5,851 nucleotides of DNA from an uncultured Candidatus Saccharibacteria bacterium (GTDB taxonomy: Bacteria > Patescibacteriota > Saccharimonadia > Saccharimonadales > Saccharimonadaceae). The DNA is taken from NCBI GenBank assembly GCA_947095985.1, contig CAMUPZ010000035.1, positions 1 to 5,851 on the forward strand, in the 5' to 3' direction. Each line of letters begins with the position of its first letter. Position 1 is the first letter of the stretch. A program made the position numbers and the translations under genes. Shown piece after piece: positions 3,921 to 5,851 of this stretch. The notes under the pieces are model-generated. The model was not told where the DNA came from. It did not search any database and was given only the letters and a program-made list of their open reading frames with translations.

Positions 3921-5851
3921 TATTTATTAATTTTCGCGAATCCAAACCCGCGCACTTTACTATTGGTGCGAACTTTTTGTTCGGCAATTTTATCAACTGA
4001 AACCGTCGTTTGCTCTGATTGATGACGCGGCTTAACGTGCAGATAATATGTCGTCTTTAATCCACGTTTCCAAGCTTCTAAATAAATCTTCACATACTCA
4101 TCAATATCGCGCGTCTCCAGATACATATTGCGACTAATCGCCTGGTCAACCCATTTCTGAGCTCGTGCCGCCACTTCAATAAACGCGTACGGACTGAGTT
4201 GGAAGCTCGTCTTATAAACATCCTTGATATTTTGCGGAATACCGTCAATATCCTGAATATCGCCTTGTGCTGCAAAAATTTCATCTTTCAAGCTATCCCA
4301 CAAATCAAGCTTCTTCAAATCTCGAACTAAATTATGGTTCACTTCCAAAAACTTTCCATTCAAAGTTGAGCGACTGAAGATCTGGGCAAATTGTGGATCA
4401 ATTCCAGGAGTCGTTCCTGCCACATGTCCAATGTTGGCCGTCGGCGCAATTGCCATAAGAGTCGCATTTCGCACTCCCTTCTTCACCTTCTTTCGCAAGC
4501 TATCCCAGTCCAGTCGCGTCTTTTGGTCTATTTTTACCTTAACGCCACGGTCTTTAGACAACTTATCGACCGTATCAATCGGCAATAATCCCTTACTCCA
4601 ACCACTTCCGGCAAACGTTGGATAACTACCCAATTCCTTCGCCAGGTCAGCCGACTGATCAATTGCGTGATAACTGATAAATTCCGTCAATTGATCAACC
4701 AAATCATACGCTTCTTTTGATTCATAGCAATAGCCCAACTTTTCCAACACGTCAGAAAAGCCCATCATACCCAAACCAATTGCTCGAGTTTGCTGGTTAG
4801 AGTGCATTGCTTCTGGAATTGGCGTTTGAGTAATATCACACAAATTGTCCAATTGCCGAATCGCCGCCCGTGAAGCCTCTTTCAATCGATCCCAATCCCA
4901 AGTTTCATCCTCGCTCAGAAATGCCGATAAATTGATACTCACCAAATTACAGGTTGCAATATTATTCTTATCTTGCGGCAAGGTAATTTCTGTACACAAG
5001 TTACTGAGATGAATTGTGCCAGTATTATTATTCAGCGCCCGCACGTTAATTGTATCTTTCCAAGTCAACCACGGATGCGATGTTGCTTGTAGGCTGGTCA
5101 AAATACGCTTAAATTGCTGACGAGCCGATACCTTATCAAACGTACGCAATTTCCCAGCTTCCGCCATCTTTATATATTCTTTATATCGTGCCGAAAAATC
5201 TTCGCCATATAGCTCCGTCAAATCTGGAGTTTCTGCGGGGTCAAACAAATACCAATCCTGATCTTTTTCCACTCGCTTCATAAATTCATCAGAGATAAAG
5301 ACTGCCGTATTAGCAAACCTGGTTCTTAGATATGGATCACCAGAGTTTTGACGAAGATCGACAAATTGATCAAAATTCAAATGCCAATTCTCTATGTAAA
5401 TCGCAGCCGCGCCAGCTTTTTTACCTTTACGAGAAACCGCAAACAGCGCCGTATCAATCATCTTCATAAACGGAATCGGACCGGTTGATTCGGTATTAGT
5501 AGTCTTAACCGGACTGCCCGCTGCACGTAGCTTCGTAAAACCAATACCAATTCCACCCGTACCTTTGGCAATCCACATCGTGTCACGCACCGCCTTAGCA
5601 ATTGATTCCATATCGTCATCAACGTTAAGCAAGAAACAGTTACTAAGCTGCGGGAAGGAGCCGCCAGCATTAACTCGCGTTGAGCCGCCCGGGACATACT
5701 CCAGATTACTCATATGATTATAAAACTCAATTGCCGCAGCAGTCGGGTCAGTCTCATTATAGCTAAGCCCCATAGCAATGCGCATATGAGTGAATTGCGG
5801 CGTTTCAATTGGCGAACCATTCTGCCTGCGAAGAGCATAACGATTTTTATT
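3920..5851 (-). CDS. nrdA: Ribonucleotide reductase large subunit, 5' end beyond window
   Basis: Catalytic (R1) subunit of class I ribonucleotide reductase, reducing ribonucleoside diphosphates to deoxy forms with NrdB. The frame is open to the right edge, giving 643 visible residues; the in-frame ATG at 5785 is internal, since the preceding GSPIETPQFTH is normal family sequence. The N-terminus, including any ATP cone, lies outside. In visible numbering: active-site C72 (QLSNCFLL) and C301 (IATCNL) form the redox pair, C286 is the thiyl radical residue in SNLCTEI with N284 and E288, and Y602-Y603 in KTTYYLH continue the radical path. The phosphate-binding IAPTANIGHVAGTTPGID follows the barrel pattern. 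The 40 residues after the tyrosines end in GFGFAKINK and contain no cysteine; indeed no cysteine follows C375. The usual C-terminal shuttle pair is therefore absent. nrdB starts 13 nt downstream. The operon promoter and any NrdR boxes would be to the right of the window. Confidence 0.96.
   Translation of the reverse strand, partial: NKNRYALRRQNGSPIETPQFTHMRIAMGLSYNETDPTAAAIEFYNHMSNLEYVPGGSTRVNAGGSFPQLSNCFLLNVDDDMESIAKAVRDTMWIAKGTGGIGIGFTKLRAAGSPVKTTNTESTGPIPFMKMIDTALFAVSRKGKKAGAAAIYIENWHLNFDQFVDLRQNSGDPYLRTRFANTAVFISDEFMKRVEKDQDWYLFDPAETPDLTELYGEDFSARYKEYIKMAEAGKLRTFDKVSARQQFKRILTSLQATSHPWLTWKDTINVRALNNNTGTIHLSNLCTEITLPQDKNNIATCNLVSINLSAFLSEDETWDWDRLKEASRAAIRQLDNLCDITQTPIPEAMHSNQQTRAIGLGMMGFSDVLEKLGYCYESKEAYDLVDQLTEFISYHAIDQSADLAKELGSYPTFAGSGWSKGLLPIDTVDKLSKDRGVKVKIDQKTRLDWDSLRKKVKKGVRNATLMAIAPTANIGHVAGTTPGIDPQFAQIFSRSTLNGKFLEVNHNLVRDLKKLDLWDSLKDEIFAAQGDIQDIDGIPQNIKDVYKTSFQLSPYAFIEVAARAQKWVDQAISRNMYLETRDIDEYVKIYLEAWKRGLKTTYYLHVKPRHQSEQTTVSVDKIAEQKVRTNSKVRGFGFAKINK

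Noticed and set aside
3907..3996. A 30-residue N-terminal extension of NrdB from an upstream ATG.
   Set aside because: It overlaps the end of nrdA in another frame and ignores the perfect AGGAGG 8 nt before the ATG at 3906.
5464..5697. Minus-strand 77-codon frame inside nrdA, Arg/Leu-rich.
   Set aside because: It is an out-of-frame shadow of conserved NrdA sequence.
5783..5785. The ATG at 5785 as the start of nrdA.
   Set aside because: The frame continues to the window edge with typical NrdA sequence just before this Met, so the gene is cut by the window.

Overview
The window looks like a stretch of a small, gene-dense bacterial chromosome, most likely from Candidatus Saccharibacteria (TM7) or a close Patescibacteria/CPR relative. 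This assignment is an inference. It rests on the flavour of the arginyl-tRNA synthetase, on a chlamydia-like class Ic ribonucleotide reductase, on short intergenic gaps and on several tiny genes; no marker proves it. All coding sequence is on the minus strand, all complete genes end in TAA or TAG, and the reading frames fit the standard bacterial code.

Read in the direction of transcription (right to left), the window opens inside nrdA (ribonucleotide reductase large subunit, 5' end beyond the right edge). It continues through nrdB (radical/metal subunit), a small FMN-binding split-barrel protein of the PNPOx-like family, and a 59-residue peptide ending in a Cys-x-x-Cys motif. These four genes are 13, 16 and 51 nt apart and look like one operon for dNTP synthesis. 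NrdB has Phe where the radical tyrosine should be and Glu as first metal ligand, as in the Mn/Fe class Ic enzyme of Chlamydia. NrdA keeps the active-site cysteines but has no cysteine at all in its C-terminal tail, where the redox-shuttle pair normally sits. The small peptide at the operon end finishes with just such a pair, which raises the possibility of a shuttle supplied in trans.

Next comes a separately promoted, divergent glycerolipid-acyltransferase-like protein (H-x4-D motif kept, FPEGTR block lost), then a 52-residue acidic protein of unknown function with its own promoter and Shine-Dalgarno. Last is the 5' two thirds or so of argS, which runs off the left edge. The acyltransferase and argS promoters are so close to their ATGs that the messages should be leaderless or nearly so, whereas the small genes, nrdB and the flavoprotein have recognisable Shine-Dalgarno sequences.

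No rRNA, tRNA, CRISPR array, insertion sequence or convincing rho-independent terminator was seen. No gene-free stretch exceeds about 105 bases.
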